Shown here one piece after another: positions 1 through 12,026 of a stretch of DNA of 64,000 nt (the stretch's first letter is position 1; the number at the start of each line of letters is the position of its first letter). Source of the stretch: Saxidomus purpurata (lineage: Eukaryota; Mollusca; Bivalvia; Venerida; Veneridae); assembly GCA_022818135.1 (NCBI GenBank), contig JAFMSR010000006.1, positions 32,703,497 through 32,767,496 on the forward strand, in the 5' to 3' direction. The position numbers were made by a program, and so were the translations under genes. The notes beneath the pieces were generated by a model. It had not been told where the DNA came from. It saw only the letters and a list, made by a program, of their open reading frames with translations, and did no database searches.

Positions 1-169
1 GACTGAGCTTCTGTTGACGGTGAAGTGGTGAATATAAACTAGGTTATCATGTATGCAACATATAACTCTGAACACTTGTTTCAAAGAAAAAATGTTAAGT
101 TCACCTGAGCCTATGGCTTCAGGATGCGCTTTTAGGATCTATGAATGGCTGGCGTCTGACGTACATCCA

Positions 170-600
170 TAATTAGTTTGTTAACACTCTAACATTCACA
201 TTTCTGGAGTAATCCAATTCAAACTTGGATACAATATATACGGCCACAATATATCGGGCGAAATCGATAACAGATCAGTAGTTCTAGAGTTATTGTCCCT
301 GATAAAGCAACTTTTGCCATAGTTGATATTGTTAACACTCTCAAAGCATTCAATACCAAATGTAGAAAGAATGTGGATGACTACAGGGTCTTGATCAACT
401 TCGTTTTTTGGTCAGATCGGACCAATACTTACAGAGCTATTACCCCTTGGTATATAAACATGTTCTATAATTGACCTTGTTTACACTCTCGGAAACATTT
501 CTTAAGCAATCATAAGCAATTCTTGAGAAAATGCGTATGACCATTAGATCTTGGATGAGTTTAATCAAGGGCCTAATCAGGACAGAAATTTAGCCACGCT
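170..600 (+). repeat. Diverged ~170-bp tandem units
   Basis: Two to three diverged copies of a unit containing TTGTTTACACTCTC… and ..TGAGAAAATG..TGACCATTAGATCTTGGA-like sequence. Typical of low-copy tandem arrays that form longer dispersed repeats in this genome. Confidence 0.5.
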
Positions 601-639
601 GGTTAAGTATCTGCTGTCAATCTTGTTTTCTGAGACTTA

Positions 640-1600
640 TATAAGGACATAACTGAACTATCTTTTAATCCAAAACCGCAATGCATTGGGCTTAGATATT
701 TGGTTTGTAGAATTTCCGAGAGGTCATTTACCTCTGAAGGTCCAAATTGGCCCCGCCCAATTGGGACACTTGTTTATTGTAGACTTATGTAAGGACTTAT
801 GTAAGGAAAGACTTTAAATATCTTCCTGTTCAAAACTTAAAGGTATCAAGCTTAGATATTTAGTATGTAGCATGTCCTAGTAGTCCTATAACAATATAAA
901 CTTAAACTTTTGGGTCAAAATAGGGGTTCACTTTTAATATAGATCTATAAAGGTAAATATTTTAAAATCTCGTTGTCCAAAACCATTAGGCCTAGAGCTT
1001 ACATATTTGGTATGTAGCTTTGCCTAATGGTCCTCTTCCATAATTGTGCAAATCGTAACCCTGGGTTTAAATTGACCCCGTCCCATTGGTCACTTGGTTT
1101 TAGACTTATATACAATGTAAGAAAATACTCGTACTTTATAAATGGTATTACCCAAAACCGTAAGGCGTAGATATGAGACATATAATATGTAGCACTGTCT
1201 AGTGGTCCTCTACCAAGATTGTTCAAATTGTATATAAAAAGTGACCAATGGTCCAGTTTTGAACTCAGGACTATAATTTGCACAGTCTTAGTAGAGGACC
1301 ATGAGGCATTATCAGAGCAGGAACGGAACAAACTGGTCTACTCAATCTTGTTTTCTAAAGACCTACATAAGAAAATACCTAGCATATCCTTTTATGCAAA
1401 GCCATAAGGCCCAGAACTTAGATATTTGGTATGTTGCATTGCCAAGTGGCCGTCTATCAAAATGTTTTAAGTCAAAATTGGCCCCTCCCCGGGGATTACT
1501 TGATTTATGTAGACTTTTGCAAGGAAATATTTTAGGAACGAAATTTGGACCATGTGTGCAGTTTTGCAAACACATTTTAAAAATATAGCTTAAACGTATG
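640..1600 (+). repeat. R1 family: ~150-170 bp tandem units (plus orientation)
   Basis: Units contain GGCCTAGAGCTTAGATATTTGG, ..TGTAGCATTGCC.., ..CTCTACCAAGATTGTTCAAAT.. and ..GACTTATATAAGG…. The same unit recurs at 15060-15440 (minus), 31015-31165, 45750-47430 and 59985-60652 (minus). Several short open frames overlap it and are not genes. Confidence 0.75.
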
Positions 1601-2530
1601 TTTTTGCATTTGATACATGTGCACACATAACATTATAAGTACATGTATTATAAAACAAATTGCAATAATAAAATTTAACCTAGCTGACCATTACTTTGAC
1701 CTTTTAATCTACTTCTTTGTACGTAGAGCCACAGTCATGAAATTTAGACCATGTGTTTATTTTTTTCAAGCAGGTTTCAGTGTTTCTCTTCATCGCACTG
1801 ATTTCAATAATGCTCCTGAATTTGATGTTTTGCCTCAAACTTTCGCAGTGAAGCTAATGGCCATAAATATGTATGGATTCTCAATTTTTGATTGGGATAG
1901 TCAATTTTTCATGGATAATTTTCTCTATATTCAATGGTAATATTGATCATAAAAAATCTTTGACAAAGATTCATAAACTTTGGTTTTAAGTTTGGCGCTG
2001 CTTATTTTCAAGTAAAATAAATCAGTTATTGGTGTTTTTCTTAGAATTATTATGGTCATTTTGAAGGATAATATCATTAATATACGATAGAACGAAACTA
2101 TTTATCACATATTTGGCATGTTACATACCTGAAATAATCCAACATAACAACGTCCAAACATAATCGTCCCACACTTATAAAATTTATAAACCACTGCTCT
2201 AAATCAAAAACAAATTATCTTTTGGAATAGAAAATATCAACCTTTGTCAGCCAGAAGTCATAGATGTTCTTCCGATAGCCGCTTAATTATTGTTTATCTG
2301 TGATTTCCGCAAAGACTGCAGCGTTTATGTATTGGTTACTAAATTTTGTACACGCTGTATAAGCGATCATTAGCGTGTGTATTTCATGAGATACAAGAAA
2401 AACATTGATGCACAACTTCAAGTCGGCGCAGAAGATTCTGAAGACCTAAAAGTGTCTGATACATGCAACTTTCACACATGGAGAATATTTATATAAATGT
2501 ACAAGTACGTGAATTTAAATAGACCTTCTG
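1600..2530. other. No gene seen
   Basis: AT-rich sequence. A 107-residue frame at 1617-1940 has no recognisable content and looks like chance. A 36-codon frame at 2386-2496 (…IDAQLQVGAEDSEDLKVSDT…) is coding-like but isolated; it abuts a SINE-like head and is probably part of it. Confidence 0.5.
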
Positions 2531-2612
2531 TGAGTGCAATTCGTACTCATACCACCTGGATTATAAGTAGTTTGCTACACCAACGGTCTAACTACTGAGC
2601 CAAAGAATCGAT
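2530..2612 (-). repeat. tRNA-derived SINE head
   Basis: On the minus strand, TGGCTCAGTAGT (2591-2602) is an A-box with one mismatch. A degenerate B-box (2538-2546) lies at tRNA-like spacing. Downstream bases 2390-2530 may be its body. Confidence 0.5.
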
Positions 2613-2639
2613 TGCCTGACGCGTCTCTACACAAACATA

Positions 2640-3837
2640 TATATATATATACCGAGTTTTAACACACTTGCTGTTCAGGTCATTATTTATGATGACTTTT
2701 GACTTCTCATGGAGACACTACTTTAGGCTATTTTCAGAGAGTTATCATTCATGACGAAGTAATGATTTTCGAGCATAAGAGCCGTTTCCCTGATGCATTG
2801 TCAGAGGTTATATATTTACAAACACATGTGTGTGCTCAACTGTAACAGGTTATATACATAAAGTAAAAGAAAGACTGACCCAGATAAAAATTATATGTTT
2901 TATTTGCTTTCAAAAATATAAACATAATGTTGAAATATAGCTGAAACTTAACACAAAAGAACTACGCTGGGAACCAAACTAAGAAAGACTTCGTACATGT
3001 AGGAGCGCCTTTTTGTTGCAAGGTCGAACCCACTGCATTAATTAATTATGGGATCGAATTTTAAGAAAATCTTGATTATTATCAAACATGATATTTTCAT
3101 TCTCATAGCGATGGAATATTTCATCATTGTTTCAGGTGAATACTTTGGTTAAATTTCAATGATTTTATTCAACGAAACGACATAATAATAATGATAAAAA
3201 AAATAATCGTTAATAACAACTTGTCCCCAACTTTTGTGATAACCTTGACAATGTCAAATAAAACGCCGACTAAAAAAATTAGTTTAATGCCGATTAGGTG
3301 GAGAAGGTGGCTGTAGTTTAGATAAGTTTATTGGGTCTGCTGATGCTTTATAAGGTGGAGGAATCACAAACAATTAACACACTGCTTTAAACACTCCAGA
3401 ATGCAGTAGTTGTCAATCATCAAAATTGCGTACTTAAAACACTCGTGTACTAAATAATGCATCTCAATTTAAAACAAAAAAAGTACATGAGGTCCAAACA
3501 CACCACCAAAACCAGCGACAAGCTGATCTTAAGTCAAATCTAACAAGTTATTAGAACAGATCGTGGAATAGATACATGCTTTAGATATAGTATACATATA
3601 TCGAAAAAAAGACAACGTTTTCACCGCCTTCACGAACACGTAAAGAGCTTTGCCTGCATAATTTCTCGGGCTCACTACAAAGCAATAAAGTAACAGACTG
3701 AATCCGAGTTGCCACCTGGAACGAACTCATCCAAAAACAAAATGTGTATTACCGTTGGGTTTTGAAGTTCTAACATTAGCAGCGCAGCGTCTTAGCACAA
3801 AATTTGAAAGATTTGTTACAAGCCGTTACGACCGTGG
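2640..3837. other. No gene seen
   Basis: AT-rich sequence with an (AT)n tract near 2640. Nothing recognisable as coding on either strand. Confidence 0.5.
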
Positions 3838-5790
3838 TGTTACGTTATAGATTCAGGTAGTGTCACCTTCGCTTCATTTGCAATTTACGTTATAGATTAT
3901 CGCTACATTTCCATGTTACGTTATAGATCTAGGTGGTGTCACCATCGCTTCATTTGCAATTTACGTTATACATTCAGGTAGTGTCACCATCGCTTCATTT
4001 GCAAATTACGTTATAGATTATCGCTACATTTCCATGTTACGTTATAGATCTAGGTGGTGTCACCATCTCTTCTTTTGCAATTTACGTTATAGATTCAGGT
4101 AGTGTCACCATCACTTCACTTGTAAATTACGTTATAGATTATCGCTACATTTCCATGTTACGTTATAGATCTAGGTGGTGTCACCATCGCTTCATTTGCA
4201 ATTTACGTTATACATTTAGGTAGTGTCACCATCGCTTCATTTGCAAATTACGTTATAGATTATCGCTACATTTCCATGTAACGTTATAGATCTAGGTGGT
4301 GTTACCATCGCTTCATTTGCAATTAACGTTATAGATTATCGCTACATTTCCATGTTACGTTGTAGATCTAGGTGGTGTCACCATCACTTCATTTGCAATT
4401 TACGTTATAGATTCAGGTAGTGTCGCCCTCGCTTCATTTGTAAAATACGTTATAGATTATCGCTACATTTCCATGTTACGTTATAGATCTAGGTGGTGTC
4501 ACCATCGCTTCATTTGCAATTTACGTTATAGATTCAGGTAGTGTCACCATCGCTTCATTTGCAAATTACGTTATAGATTATCGCTACATGTCCATGTAAT
4601 GTTATAGATCTAGGTGTTGTCACCATCGCTTCATTTGCAATTTACGTTATACATTCAGATAGTGTCACCATCGCTTCATTTGCAATTTACGTTATAGAGT
4701 ATCGCTACATTTCCAAGTTACGTTATAGATCTAGGTGGTGTCACCATCGCTTCATTTGCAAATTACGTAATAGATTATCGCTACATTTCCATGTTACGTT
4801 ATAGATCTAGGTGGTGTCACCATCGCTTCATTTGCAATTTACGTTATACATTCAGGTAGTGTCACCATCGCTTCATTTGCAATGTACGTTATAGATTATC
4901 GCTACATTTCCATGTTACGTTATAGATCTAGGTAGTGTCAACGTCACTTCATTTGCTACTTACGTTATACATTCAGGTAGTGTCACCATCGCTTCGTTTG
5001 CAATTTACGTTATAGATTCAGGTAGTGTCACCATCGCTTCATTTGCAAATTGCGTTATAGATTATCGCTTCATTTCCATGTTACGTTATAGATCTAGGTA
5101 GTGTCACCATCGCTTCATTTGCAATTTACGTTATAGATTCAGGTAGTGTCACCATCGCTTCATTTGCAAATTACGTTATAGATTATCGCTACATTTCCAT
5201 GTAATGTTATAGATCTAGGTGGTGTCACCATCGCTTCTTTTGCAATTTACGTTATCGATTCAGGTAGTGTCACCATCACTTCATTTGTAAATTACGTTAT
5301 AGATTATCGCTACATTTCCATGTTACGTTATAGATCTAGGTGGTGTCACCATCGCTTCATTTGCAATTTACGTTATACATTCAGGTAGTGTCACCATCGC
5401 TTCATTTGCAATGTACGTTATAGATTATCGCTACATTTCCATGTTACGTTATAGATCTAGGTAGTGTCAACGTCACTTCATTTGCTACTTACGTTATACA
5501 TTCAGGTAGTGTCACCATCGCTTCGTTTGCAATTTACGTTATAGATTATCGCTACATTTCCATGTTACGTTATAGATCTAGGTAGAGTCAACGTCACTTC
5601 ATTTGCAATTTACGTTATAGATTCAGGTAGTGTCGCCCTCGCTTCCTTTGCAAATTACGTTATAGATTATCGCTACATTTTCATGTTACGTTATAGATCT
5701 TGGTAGTGTCAACGTCACTAGATTTGTAATTTACATTTATAGATTCAGGTAGTGTCACCATTGCTACATTTGCATGGTACGTTAAGGGTT
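3838..5790 (+). repeat. Higher-order satellite, 45+45+31 bp
   Basis: About 16 tandem higher-order units. Two 45-bp monomers start ACGTTATAGATCTAGG and ACGTTATACATTCAGG, both with GTGTCACCATCGCTTC. A third, 31-bp monomer reads ACGTTATAGATTATCGCTAC and onward. The 31-bp form equals a 45-bp form lacking 14 bp (CAGGTAGTGTCACC). Some blocks drop one 45-bp monomer. The array decays at its right end (5700-5800). Confidence 0.93.
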
Positions 5791-5799
5791 CAGGTAGGT

Positions 5800-6893
5800 T
5801 CGCCATGGCTACAAACGACTCTGATTTTCATGTAACGAAATTAATTCAGTGTAACAATAAATTACAGAAAGGGAACAGAGCAATGAGACCCGATGGTGAC
5901 GGGAACTGGGTTTGCAGATCATAGAATAGTGTGCAGTTTTAGCAACACCGGACTGCGTGAGGGAAAACAGGCAGTTTCTTATGGAGGATACGAGTCTAGT
6001 CTGGTCCTTCCTGAAATACTGCTTAAATGGGCGCCAAATTGTAAAAGAATATGTAGGTGTAGTGTTTCAGAATCCAATTGTAACTTCAAGTTAGTATAAT
6101 CATACATGTAATTCACATTTTTCGAAGTAATGTATTAAATTAGCCTTATAGTTGGTGCGTTTGCACTGAATTAGCAAATCGTTAATGATAATTAGTTGGA
6201 TTTAAGTTGCTTCATCAAAATTGTTGACTATAATTTGACATGGATGCTTGCTTTAATGTTGCTACTATGGCAAATTTGACTAATTTTCAGTCTATACAGT
6301 AAATACATTTGTATATGTTTACATGCAGCTGTGATGTAGTAGCCAATATGTAACATGAAATTATATAACAGACACTATGTGTGCGTGCGTGCACGTGACA
6401 AGTAATGAGAAAATAGTCTTACTTGATACAAAAAATCAACGAATTCCCCCTAAATAAAATTGTTCAAAAACATATTGGATGACCTGTGTTCCATATATAT
6501 GTTTTACAGAAACATAAGAAGCATTGCTTTATAAACTAGTCATAATCTTTTTATTTTTCTGCAAAACTTCACTGCAAAAATTCGAAGGGAAATATCCCTG
6601 AAGTATAGGTGCTATGGACTGAAGCAATTCTTTGAAACAAGTGGTTAGATATTAACTCTATTTTTTCATGGATTTATCAAGTTATTATCACAGTCAGATC
6701 TGTTTATGCTATTTACAGTCGTGCATGTCATACCATTGTACCAATTAGGAGTTACATATCCTGCTTTTCCTCAATAGTTAAGCTATAGTTAAGCTGTTCT
6801 GTCTTGTTCGCTTGTGGCTAGTTTTTTTTTCACTAGAAGCGGGCTAGCGCATAAACAATTACTACATATCAAGTGATTATTACGATGATCTAG
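5800..6893. other. No confident gene
   Basis: Directly after the satellite a less AT-rich stretch (5870-6100) carries a 68-residue frame from 5893 with no recognisable domain. The rest is AT-rich noise. Confidence 0.4.
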
Positions 6894-7082
6894 TGGCTAT
6901 ATTCAGACACCTTCCTTGACTCGACCTCCAACAAGAAATAGTCCGTTACATGCCGTTCATTGGTCAACTGATTATTACATTTAATTAGAATTGGCTAGGT
7001 TATTGTTTTTAATGATTCATTGGCCAATCAGATCTACCCAAAGGTCCCTTGCGAGCCGAGGAACGTTTCTGAATATAGCCAT
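6894..7082. mobile_element. MITE-like element with ~35-bp terminal inverted repeats
   Basis: TGGCTATATTCAGA at 6894 is mirrored by TCTGAATATAGCCA ending at 7082. The inverted similarity continues imperfectly for about 35 bases inward. It is ~190 bp with no coding capacity. Confidence 0.7.
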
Positions 7083-7200
7083 AAGCCTTCTGTGCTCTAA
7101 GCGGTTTCATCTAATAACTTAAATGAAATACAGCCTCCCCATTTGCAAAAAGAAGTTAAATCAATTTCAATTACTTTTATAGATACTTTGCTAATTTTAG

Positions 7201-7367
7201 AAGTCAATCCTCGGTACCGGATACTCAATATGACCAACGCCCGAAAGAAGAGGTTAGTTAAATTAGGTTACGAGGTACAAAGTGTTCCAGTTCCAGAGCT
7301 ACCCCAGTCTGGAGTTCCTTCCCCTTATTACTACGTAACAATTATAGGAAGTCGGGAACCAGACTAG
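7201..7367 (+). CDS. Unrecognised possible terminal exon
   Basis: After an acceptor-like TAATTTTAG (ending 7200) the frame is open to TAG at 7365. The peptide includes NARKKRLVKLGYEVQSVPVP then ELPQSGVPSPYYYVTIIGSR. Base composition is more balanced than its surroundings. It could be the last exon of a gene whose other exons I cannot find, or a fragment. The motif AGAGCTACCCC occurs twice here (7297 and 7367). No function is proposed. Confidence 0.22.
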
Positions 7368-8439
7368 AGCTACCCCGGTTTTTTAAAATGCCTGTTGTGT
7401 AGCGCCAATACAGGGGACATCGTTTTAAAGTATCTCATCCGAAAGATCATCACTTTCGTGAGTGGTGGAGCAGGGAATTGATCCTGCATGTAACCCCTTT
7501 GATTATTGTTCAGCGCGTTACCACTTGCCAACGGCCATGTGCATGCTGTTTGGCTATGGCATTTTTTTTGTTGGTTGTCATAAAAAACATACTACTGTTT
7601 CAGTTGTATCCTTTCTTGATGTTATATAGTCTGGAAATGAGGTACAGAAGAGATAAGCCGTAAAGAATATAATATTAAATCAATCCATCGCAACTAATGA
7701 GTAATGGCATTTGCCAGTAATAAATCAATGGGGATTTTGTATACACATTAAAGATGATTCTCAAGCACCATAGTCTTATAACAAGCTAGAAAATCCCAGT
7801 CTTAATTATTAAACGTAATTTGTAATTCATTTAATCAGGTTTTAACTAGACTTCAAAATGGCGTTTATTAAGATCAATAAGAATTTCATTGATTGAATAG
7901 AAAGCTAGCTTCAAGAGCCTAAAAACAATACTACTATCACATTACACCGATATGGGGAAAAATTCATATTAAATTCCATTGATGTCCTTCCGACTTTTCT
8001 GATAAACGTGGAGGTTGTTAGCAAACTTTGGATTTCTGTATGTGCTGTGATAAAAGTTAAAACTTACCTTTAAACATGTTATTAAAGATCCATAAAATTC
8101 TTGTATGTATGCTCCTTTGAGGAAATCCTTAAAATGATTGCTTGATTTTATGATTGTTTTTGTATAATTAGTGTGTACATTTGTATAACCCTGTATTACT
8201 TCAGACCATGGGCTCGAATCCCGACCGTTGACTTTAATTTTTTAAGTTACGCATATAAGTGGGTGGCTATTTTTAATTTGAGACGCTGTTTTATTCACCG
8301 TTTTCGCTTTTTATAGTCTACGTTTTCTGTTTTCCCACTACCAGCAGAAAGATACCTTCTTTGTAATAACGCAGCTAATTTCTCTATGTACACTAAATCT
8401 ATGAAAAACTCAAAGGGTAAAAACATAACAACAAAACCA

Positions 8440-8860
8440 AACGCACTATACCGACAATATGCACAAGGCTTGATATTTTTGGAGTTTCATTTGATTCCTG
8501 TCACTTCCTGTATGTTTCCGCAAGAAAACCTACACATGCTAATAAACATTGTCAATTTTCTCTCTCTAAGTAAAGGATCATAACTCAACCCATAATGTAT
8601 GATTTCGCAAACAAACCTTAAATGCCCATCTACACATGCTGATTAACGTTCCTATTTGGTTTCATGGCGTTGACACAAAATGAAAATCGTTAATTTGTAT
8701 TTAGTCAAAGGCCATAACTCCGCCAATACTGGATGAATCCGCATTAAAACCCCAGGTTCACAACTTCACATGCTGATAATCATCATGCTAACTTTTCTGA
8801 CTGTAACTCATAAACTTTGGAAGGACAGACGGACAGACGGACGAAGGACACTCGGCGATC
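8440..8860 (+). repeat. ~160-bp tandem units with GGACAGACGGACAGACGG tail
   Basis: Units contain CACATGCTGATAA-like motifs at about 8535, 8635 and 8768 and CATAACTC at 8580 and 8712. The array ends in the GGACAGACGG… tail at 8821-8844. Overlapping short frames are not genes. Confidence 0.65.
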
Positions 8861-9072
8861 CTAAAAAACTTTCAATGACCTCTTCGTGGTCAGATGAGCT
8901 TAAAAACACTAAAAGGCGAACACAAGACAGAATAAACATAAACTTGAAGAGCTAGTTAACAAATTAGTACTTGATATTTAAAAAAAAAACAATTTCAAGA
9001 AAAGTAGTCCTTCTTTGGTTGATCTGATTTTACAAACTCTAGACATCATATATGTATCAAACAGTCACATAG

Positions 9073-9116
<44 letters not shown>
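9073..9116 (+). repeat. (ATA)n microsatellite
   Basis: About 14 uninterrupted trinucleotide copies. Confidence 0.95.
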
Positions 9117-9119
<3 letters not shown>

Positions 9120-9221
9120 AGCTTTATTTACCGAAGGTTACACATTTAGACATATGAAAACACATATTCTAATTTTCAATATGGCCTTCAAAGTAAAGAA
9201 ACAAAAGAAAAGGATTATACT

Positions 9222-10743
9222 TAACAAGAGCTGTCCATAAGACAGCAAGCTCGACTATTGTGGGTGTTTGCTAATAAAACAAAACTTTTATCAGTATAAT
9301 AGCAAAACAAAATTCTGCTAACTATTAAGTATAAACTAGGAAAGTTGAATCATAAAAAAGTCAAAATCTATCACTATATATTTAATTTTTGGTAAATTAA
9401 TTGTTTGATACAAAATGTACCCCTGAACACTATTGCTAAGTTTGATATAACTACCATAAGTGGTTACTGAGATATGTGCATGATAGTACCTAGCAGGCAA
9501 AACTTTAACCAAATTTTCAAAGTCAAACAAGGGCCATAATTTGTACTAAATTTAAACAAGAGTTATCTGACTTGACTGTGTGACACCCCTAAAGACATGA
9601 ACAAAGTTTCAAGTCAATATCATAAGTGGTTACTGAGATATGTGCATGATAATACCTAGCAGGCAAAAGTTTAACCAAATTTTCAAAATCAATCAAGGGC
9701 CATAATTTGCACTAAATTTATACAAGAGTTATCTGACTTGACTGTGTGACACCCCTTAAGACATGACCAAAGTTTCAAGTCAATATCACAAGTGGTTTCG
9801 GAGATTTGTGCATGATAGTACAAGCAGGCAAAACTTTAACCAAATTTAGTACCTAGCAGGCAAAACTTTAACCAAATTTTCAAAGTCAAACAAGGGTCAT
9901 AATTTGTATTAACTTTATACAAGAGTTATCTGACTTGACTGTGTGACACCCCTAGAGACATTAACGAAGTTTCAAGTCAATATCATAAGTGGTTACTGAA
10001 ATATGTGCATGATAGTACCTAGCAGGCAAAACTTTAACCAAATTTTCAAAGTCAAACAAGGGCCATAATTTGTACTAAATTTAAACAAGAGTTATCTGAC
10101 TTGACTGTGTGACACCCCTAAAGACATGAACAAAGTTTCAAGTCAATATCATAAGTGGTTACTGAGATATGTGCATGATAATACCTAGCAGGCAAAAGTT
10201 TAACCAAATTTTCAAAATCAAACAAGGGCCATAATTTGCACTAAATTTATACAAGAGTTATCTGACTTGACTGTGTGACACCCCTTAAGACATGACCAAA
10301 GTTTCAAGTCAATATCACAAGTGGTTTCGGAGATTTGTGCATGATAGTACAAGCAGGCAAAACTTTAACCAAATTTAGTACCTAGCAGGCAAAACTTTAA
10401 CCAAATTTTCAAAGTCAAACAAGGGCCATAATTTGTACTAAATTTATACAAGAGTTATCTGACTTGACTGTGTGACACCCCTAGAGACATTAACGAAGTT
10501 TCAAGTCAATATCATAAGTGGTTACTGAGATATGTGCATGATAGTACCTAGCAGGCAAAACTTTAACCAAATTTTCAAAGTCAAACAAGGGCCATAATTT
10601 GTACTAAATTTATACAAGAGTTATCTGACTTGATTGTATGACACCCCTAAAGACATGAACAAAGTTTCAAGTCAATATCATAAGTGGTTACTGAGATATG
10701 TGCATGATAGTACTTAGCAGGCAAAACTTTAACCAAAGAAGCA

Positions 10744-10777
<34 letters not shown>

Positions 10778-10828
10778 ACAAGTGACTGTAATAGCTCTCC
10801 ATATTCTCCGAATAGTCGAGCTAAAAAT
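9222..10828 (+). mobile_element. Element with GCTCGACTATT inverted ends and an internal tandem array
   Basis: The left end GCTCGACTATT (9249-9259) is mirrored by AATAGTCGAGC (10811-10821). Inside are about eight ~166-bp units (..GGGCCATAATTTGTACTAAA..). A (CGCCGA)n tract at 10746-10775 lies near the right end. The array is higher-order: a 528-bp block of three units is repeated twice. A second copy of the same end structure is at 11641-12026. Confidence 0.82.
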
Positions 10829-10993
10829 AAATCACCTGTCAAAGTTAAAACTAGAAAGACACATTTACATATAAGACTATTAAACATTCTGTTAATAAAT
10901 GCATTCATACATAAACATTCACTGACAGACACTCAAAGGACATGAATATAAATTAAACATATAAATATGTTAAAGAAAATGTAAATTAACTTA

Positions 10994-11587
10994 TCATTCA
11001 CACAATAAATAATGCTTATAATTTCCTTCGAACGTTTTAAGAGTATTCGAGGTACGTATATTTAAAGGAATGTCATTCCATATATTTTTGCTATAATTTG
11101 TGAATGATGTTTCCATGTATTTAGTACGAGGTATTATCTGTAAGACAAGATGCTTGTTTGATACTGATCTTAACTGGTATGTTTTATTGTCAGAGAACGT
11201 TACAATATCTGCCAAATATGATGGGGCCTTGTTATTCATAATTTTATATACCAGGACAGCACAGTGGTATTTGCATCGGTCTGAAAAACTCAACCATTTT
11301 AATTCTTGGAATAGCTCTGCCGATGGTGTTCGCATCGGTTTATTAAGTATTATTTTTGCAACTCGTTTCTGTAGTATATTTATCTTATTCACATAATTAG
11401 TTGTTCCTTTGCCCCAGACCGTACAGCAGTAGTCAAATATGGGCAATATATGGGCGTTAAAAAACATAACTTTCATTTCAGGTGTGAGGTAATATATTAT
11501 GTTCTTTAACAGGGCAAATTTGCTATTCAGTTTTTTACAGACATTGTCAATTTGCTTGTACCAGGTTAGTTTATTGTCAACATATAT
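10994..11587 (-). pseudogene. Non-LTR retrotransposon reverse transcriptase, 3' (C-terminal) fragment
   Basis: The minus-strand frame is open from 11587 to the stop at 10994-10996, with 160 residues after the Met at 11476. Motifs downstream of the RT catalytic core are recognisable: NAHILPIFDYCCTVWGKG, ILQKRVAKIILNKP, ELFQELKWLSFSDRCKYHCA and YKIMNNKAPSYL. The end is NIWNDIPLNIRTSNTLKTFE. This is the usual C-terminal tail of LINE-type ORF2 proteins. The catalytic core and endonuclease are absent, so it is a 5'-truncated, dead copy. It sits between two repeats with the same inverted ends (9.2-10.8 kb and 11.6-12.0 kb). Confidence 0.88.
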
Positions 11588-11640
11588 CTAAATAAATCTA
11601 GTAAAAAGTGGAAAAGTTTATTTAAGAAGCTATAAAAAAA

Positions 11641-12026
11641 AAGCTGTCTAATGACTGCAAGCTCGACTATTCGAGGGTTTGTCAGTAAAAAAAGTGTTTT
11701 TGTCTAAGCAAACAAAATCGAGATCTTTTTTTCGTGGGGTGGGTGGAGTTGGATGGGGGTAGAGAAAGGGGGTTAGGTAAAGGAGGTACATCACGACCAT
11801 GTTGTCATAAGCAATATAATTCGAAAGTTTGATGATGAAAAATTGAGAAATGGATAGTAATAGCTAAGGTTTAGTTTCTGTGTTCTGTACGCCAAGTTTG
11901 AAGTAAATATGTTTGCTGGTAAAGAAGATAATAGAATTCATAAAAAAATAACTAACGCAGACGGCGACGGCAACAGCGACGCCGACACGAGAGCAATAGC
12001 CTCCTTATTCTTCAAATAGTCGAGCT
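11641..12026 (+). mobile_element. Second, short copy of the GCTCGACTATT element
   Basis: GCTCGACTATT at 11661-11671 and AATAGTCGAGC at 12015-12025 frame ~390 bp. A GACGGCGACGGC-type tract lies near the right end (11956-11985), as in the longer copy. The internal tandem array is absent. Confidence 0.75.

Noticed and set aside
2386..2496. 36-codon frame (…DAQLQVGAEDSEDLKVSDT…)
   Set aside because: Coding-like composition but too short, without splice support, and next to a SINE head.
3838..5790. CRISPR-like array
   Set aside because: Repeats are contiguous without unique spacers; it is a satellite in eukaryotic DNA.
5893..6099. 68-residue frame after the satellite
   Set aside because: Less AT-rich and starts after GACCCGATGGTGACGGGAAC, but no domain and no convincing splice sites.
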